From contig JARGSG010000056.1 in NCBI GenBank assembly GCA_030374805.1, positions 186,001-250,000 on the forward strand: a stretch of DNA of 64,000 bases. The letters are read 5' to 3'. The notes below the pieces were generated by a model that saw only the letters and a program-made list of their open reading frames with translations, did no database searches and was not told the origin of the DNA. The position numbers and the translations under genes were made by a program. Positions 60,692 to 64,000 of the stretch are shown in pieces. Numbering within the stretch: the first letter of the stretch is position 1; each line of letters opens with the position of its first letter. This stretch comes from Gracilaria gracilis (taxonomy: Eukaryota > Rhodophyta > Florideophyceae > Gracilariales > Gracilariaceae).

Positions 60692-61232
60692 TGTAGTATA
60701 GTGGGCCCGGGTCGGTACAGAGTGTGTCTGATCAGCCGTTCACGTACGAAGGGGTAGTGCACGATGGGCTGGTGCCATGGCACCGCCACGTGTACAATTT
60801 GGTGATCAAGTGCCGGACGGATTGGCACAGCGTACAGGTTGGCCACTTGTACGGACTTGGTGGTGACAATGCAAATTAGACCGATCGTACAGTAGTTAGT
60901 AATGGGGCCCAGACCCGATATTTAGTTGTAGCTCAGATCTCCCGAGGCCCCCAATCGTAAACGACAAGCATCTTCTGCCGAACGTCTTTCTCGCCAGCTT
61001 GCGCTAACGATAGACCGCACAGTATATTCTACTCAGGTTTCTCAGACCGTTCGTATCCTTTTGCGCGCCCCTGTACGCGCTTGGTGATACCGACCTTCTA
61101 CTCTTCCTTCGACCGCCCGGTGCTTCCGCCCTCCCTCTCCGCTCGGACTCATTACAGTCACACGACTGTACGCTGCCGCCGCTCCCGTCTCAAGACCGCT
61201 TCGGACTCTTTGCTTTATTGTGTTATACCACA
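60692..61232 (+). repeat. 3' long terminal repeat (541 bp)
   Basis: Same ends and length as the 5' LTR. Differences from it include G/A and C/T changes at CpG positions, for example GCCATGG for GCCGTGG and TACAAT for TACGAT. Confidence 0.95.
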
Positions 61233-61237
61233 GAAAA
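61233..61237. repeat. Target-site duplication, right copy
   Basis: GAAAA directly after the 3' LTR. Removing the element and one copy restores the RNase H frame of the host element. Confidence 0.9.
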
Positions 61238-61729
61238 GGTGCCGTCGTGTACACAACAATCCCCGCCCGCACAGCACATCGCCTCTTGGAAGCCACTTCA
61301 ATTTCTAGAATGTCACCCTGCTCTTTCGGTGAGCCAATGGGGCACTCAAATGGGGAAACAACCTCGCCAGTCTCTCCTGCACGCGGCACAAAGGACAACC
61401 ACATCGAGGACTTTGTGAAATCTTCCTCTTGGAATACGGCCTTCGCTCACGCCTGGGAACGTATCGAGCATATTAACCTCCTGGATGGACGAACAGCTCT
61501 TCTCGCGCTCCGGTGGCTTATATGAAAGCGAATCATTGGAAAAAGAGTAGTGATTCTCTCCGACTCTCTCGTGGTCGTCGGTGCCGTGTCAAAAGGCAGG
61601 TCTTCCAGCAGAGCCCTTAACCGCATAGCCCAAAAGTTCTGCGCGCTATGTCTGGCCGCCGATCTGCACCCCATCTTGGTGCACATAAGCACATCGATAA
61701 ATCCCGCCGATCAGCCATCTCGAGACTGA
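61238..61729 (+). pseudogene. Second part of RNase H of the DIRS-like element
   Basis: Continues the domain split at 49249. It reads GAVVYTT..., then HINLLDGRTALLALRWLI, a TGA at 61523-61525, and in the same frame VVILSDSLVVVGAVSKGRSS, LNRIAQKFCALCLAADLHP and SINPADQPSR, ending at a TGA at 61727-61729. The SDS...KGRSS and NPADxPSR motifs are typical of RNase H in tyrosine-recombinase retrotransposons. Confidence 0.75.
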
Positions 61730-62658
61730 GGGCAGCTGCTCCACCCGCAACGCAAACCACTGCAACCACTCTTACACCCGCTGCCACGCTTATGCGGGAG
61801 GTCCTGCATCGCAGGACACAAACTACAGCCCGCCGCGTTTCCCTCGCATCGAGCCAGCCATGTGGCTCACAAGCACCGCAGCCCTTAGTGGTTTGCAGCG
61901 AAACAACCCCAAAGATACCAAGACCCTCTCGTTCCTTCTTCGACCGGCACCCCTTAATAACGCTCACGATCAAGCCAACGACCGTCGCCAAGTACTGCAA
62001 CGCTCTTGACGCGTTTACTCAAATTCAATCTACGCAGTTCAACTGCTTTGACGATCTATATGAGCAGCTCACAGTATAAATCGAAAAGTCCTTCAAAGAA
62101 AGCCCAAGAGCCGGTAAGAAGCAGGAGATGGTGAATGCACTCTGCGCGTTGTATATCGTCGACAATCGGTGCCAAACAATGCTGTAGCTCGCGCACAGAA
62201 GCTTGAAAGGCTGGGGAAAAGCTCACAATGCCAAACGTTCTACTTCTTTCACCAGATAAATCGCCTTTGCTCTGGTACACAGGCTCTTGATCGAAAATAA
62301 AGAGAAGACCGGAATCGATCTTTTTGTAGCTTCGGCTTGGTACTTGCGCATCAACGAAGTGCGGAATCTTTGCACGTGCGACGTTGCACTTCCAGGTGAC
62401 CCAAGAGTCTCAGGATTTAAACGGAAAGTTGCAGGAGTCGCAATAAGGGAGGCTTAGTCCGGCGGCATGCAGTTTGGCGAGGTAAAAGATTCTCTAACGA
62501 TCGCTCTTTTAGGGGGTGATTTATCTTCAACGGCCAGCTTTGGATCGGAAGATCTTCTTTTCAAAATATCATATCAAACATATGCAGAAAATCTCAACAC
62601 TGTTGTTGCGTATTTTGGTTTTACACCCGGTTCGCGAGTCAACCTGGATTTTTTCTGA
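61648..62658 (+). pseudogene. Tyrosine recombinase of the DIRS-like element, broken
   Basis: This frame overlaps the RNase H end. After a basic linker come the core-binding part (TVAKYCNALDAFTQIQSTQF, HRSLKGWGKAHNAKR) and the start of the catalytic domain, with the Arg-containing box WYLRINEVRNLCTCDVALPGD. The C-terminal His-x-x-Arg box is not clear (around TPGSRVNLDFF, possibly frameshifted). In-frame stops are TAA 62077, TAG 62185, TAA 62257 and TAG 62455, and the final stop is TGA 62656-62658. The call rests on position after RNase H and the Arg box. Confidence 0.6.
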
Positions 62659-63149
62659 GGATATTCAAAAATTGACAACCTGTTAGAGATGTCCATTTCT
62701 GTGGCTTTCTACCTCATTAGAAAGCTGGTGATCTCCTCCATATAACTCTGTCTCTACTTTGCCTCAATTAGCCGTGGTTTTTACTGCATGGTGGCCTCTT
62801 TTAAAGTCAGCCAAAGGAAAGTAGGTGTCAGTCAAGACATATGTACACCTACAAATTTTACTAAGAAGTACAGCCTACACGAATCTCAGCTTCCTGACAC
62901 TTTGTCCTTGTAGGAAAACGTGTACAAGTGAACATGTGTAATACTGATAAAGGTGTACCCAGTAAAACGCGACTCTCAAATTAGTCTTAATTACATTTTG
63001 TAATTAGTACCTAGTCAATTCAATAGGTTACATCATCCGCACACCAGACATACTCTTGTCTCTGGGTTGAACAAACAAGGGTGAGAACGTCTGAACAGGC
63101 AAGAATCATCCATAGCAAAAACAAGGCCATTCACCTACATCATTATCAA
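62659..63149. other. Downstream flank of the DIRS-like element
   Basis: AT-rich, no coding potential. Contains short inverted motifs such as AGGTGTCAGTC...GTACACCT (about 62824-62851). It may include the 3' terminal repeat of the retrotransposon, which I could not match to its left end. Confidence 0.35.
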
Positions 63150-64000
63150 ATGGAGCGCCCCCAAAGATGCGCCAAAAGAAAACGATATTCGGAAGAAAAT
63201 GAACCATCAGAAACCCCATTATCCGCGTCTTCGTCAAACAATCCTTTTCTTGAAGTACTAAAACTTCTAAATCTTTACCATCTGAAACATAATCTTCCAG
63301 GAAGTCGAAGAACCACATCTCTCAGCCAATCAAAACCGGATCATATCACACGTTGCGATAATGTGATGAAACAGATTTGCTTTCGAATATGTGAGCTTCT
63401 ATACCCCGCCGATTCTTATAACTATGCTTCATCCCGTATAAATTCACAACGACTTCCACACCTTATGGGATTTACAAATGATATTGTACCTGTCCTAAAA
63501 GCAACTAAACGTGGTTCAATTGAGCGCAGAATACTCCGAAGCACACTCTGTGCATCAATGAAACGAGAACAAGTGAACGCGTTTCTGAAAGGATATTCAG
63601 AGAATGGTAATAACGATAGTGAAGAAAAAGACGCCACTGAATACATTTCTATGTCGAAGGAAGTTTATGTTAGTTGGAAGCTCGACTGGGATTGCCTTCT
63701 ACTGAATGGTAAACTGCCATCCTCATCAAGGCATGTCGCACGCTGCACAGGTGAACAGATTGAGTTCTTGGTGCGGTTTGTTTTTTCTAGGAGTAATATA
63801 CAATTACTTTCATGCGGAACAAAGGAAGTAGAAGTTGAAGGCAGCTCATACATCCTGCCAGCTGTGACGAGGAAGAAAAGAAGAACAGTTATGTATGCCG
63901 ACTACAAAACGGCATGTGGGGATCATGAGAGAGAGGCCTTGGGACGCACTACGTTTTTCAAGGTTTGCTCGTTTCTGACTGCACGTGACAGTAAGCGACG
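63150..64000 (+). CDS. Partial protein of unknown function, runs off the right edge
   Basis: From the ATG at 63150 the frame stays open for 283 codons to the window end, with no stop. It begins MERPQRCAKRKRYSEENEP. It is basic and polar, and includes HNLPGSRRTTSLSQ, KEVYVSWKLDWDCLLLNGKL and, near the end, YADYKTACGDHEREALGRTT followed by FFKVCSFLTARD. I do not recognise the family. The last part recalls the GR-TF---L-- -T segments of uncharacterised proteins often found beside transposons in algae and oomycetes, which is only an impression. A GT (KV) at 63969-63971 could be a splice donor. Its position downstream of retroelements makes a mobile origin possible. Confidence 0.5.
   Translation, partial: MERPQRCAKRKRYSEENEPSETPLSASSSNNPFLEVLKLLNLYHLKHNLPGSRRTTSLSQSKPDHITRCDNVMKQICFRICELLYPADSYNYASSRINSQRLPHLMGFTNDIVPVLKATKRGSIERRILRSTLCASMKREQVNAFLKGYSENGNNDSEEKDATEYISMSKEVYVSWKLDWDCLLLNGKLPSSSRHVARCTGEQIEFLVRFVFSRSNIQLLSCGTKEVEVEGSSYILPAVTRKKRRTVMYADYKTACGDHEREALGRTTFFKVCSFLTARDSKR

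Larger units (their letters stand above)
49250..61232 (+). mobile_element. Ty3/gypsy LTR retrotransposon with chromodomain, 11,983 bp, carrying an antisense gene
   Basis: Bounded by two 541-bp LTRs that start TG and end CA, and flanked by the 5-bp direct repeat GAAAA. The order is LTR, primer-binding site, gag, protease, RT, RNase H, integrase, chromodomain, a 4.4-kb extra region with a minus-strand gene, polypurine tract, LTR. RT before integrase plus a C-terminal chromodomain places it with the Ty3/gypsy elements known as chromoviruses. gag and pol have several stops and at least three frameshifts, so this copy is not autonomous. At ~12 kb it is about twice the usual size, because of the extra region. 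Confidence 0.93.
46200..62660 (+). mobile_element. Decayed tyrosine-recombinase (DIRS-like) retrotransposon, interrupted by an LTR retrotransposon
   Basis: The coding order is gag-like, reverse transcriptase, RNase H, tyrosine recombinase, as in DIRS-type elements, which integrate with a recombinase instead of a DDE integrase. The two halves (46200-49249 and 61233-62660) read through the insertion site without loss: the RNase H frame continues across the GAAAA target duplication. A TATATAA lies at 46202-46208, ~100 bp before the first ATG. The copy has many stops in all genes and is inactive. I did not identify its terminal or split repeats, so the outer limits are approximate. Confidence 0.75.

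Overview
The window looks like nuclear DNA of a photosynthetic eukaryote with a primary plastid, most likely an intron-poor mesophilic red alga. The evidence is as follows. Psb27, a luminal photosystem II assembly factor, carries a chloroplast transit peptide plus a twin-arginine luminal signal and no ER signal. The genes are typical eukaryotic ones (CDK8, phage-type mitochondrial RNA polymerase, mitochondrial carrier, OTU deubiquitinase, augmin-like subunit). Genes are compact and mostly single-exon, with a few short GT-AG introns that have CTAAC-like branch sites. A gene island abuts a block of retrotransposons. The exact genus cannot be decided from sequence alone. I saw no rRNA, tRNA or CRISPR.

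Layout. Positions 1-12.2 kb form a very GC-rich, gene-dense segment: Psb27 (+), an NAD/folate-type mitochondrial carrier (-), a WDR44-like WD40 protein (-), an SPX protein with a plant-cysteine-oxidase-like C-terminal half (+), a HAUS4-like protein (-), mitochondrial RNA polymerase (+) and an OTUD5-like deubiquitinase (+). From 12.5 to 34 kb the base composition is lower: a methyltransferase (-), an APH-family kinase (+), a three-exon CDK8 (+), a large unidentified protein (-), a two-exon YchJ/SEC-C protein (-), a secreted Cys-rich coiled-coil protein (+), a protein made of about five CAP N-terminal domains (-), a 3'(2'),5'-bisphosphate nucleotidase (+) and an FHA protein (-). From 34 to 45 kb genes become sparse: an Arg-rich repeat protein (-), a DnaJ C-terminal protein without a J domain (-), a decayed DNA-transposon transposase (-) and, divergent from it, a five-exon gene of unknown function (+).

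From 46.2 to 62.7 kb there is a nested pair of retroelements. The outer one is a decayed tyrosine-recombinase (DIRS-like) retrotransposon: gag-like, reverse transcriptase, RNase H, then recombinase. Its RNase H domain is split by a 11,983-bp Ty3/gypsy element of the chromodomain type, with 541-bp LTRs and a 5-bp target duplication GAAAA. That element has gag, protease, RT, RNase H, integrase and chromodomain on the + strand, broken by several stops and frameshifts. Between integrase and the 3' LTR it has a 4.4-kb extra module carrying an uninterrupted 755-codon gene on the opposite strand. The right edge (63150-64000) holds an open reading frame that leaves the window.

Most host genes are unrelated housekeeping genes and I see no pathway cluster. 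The most unusual items are the SPX/thiol-dioxygenase-like fusion that lacks two iron ligands, the multi-CAP-N protein, and the antisense gene carried by the chromodomain retrotransposon.
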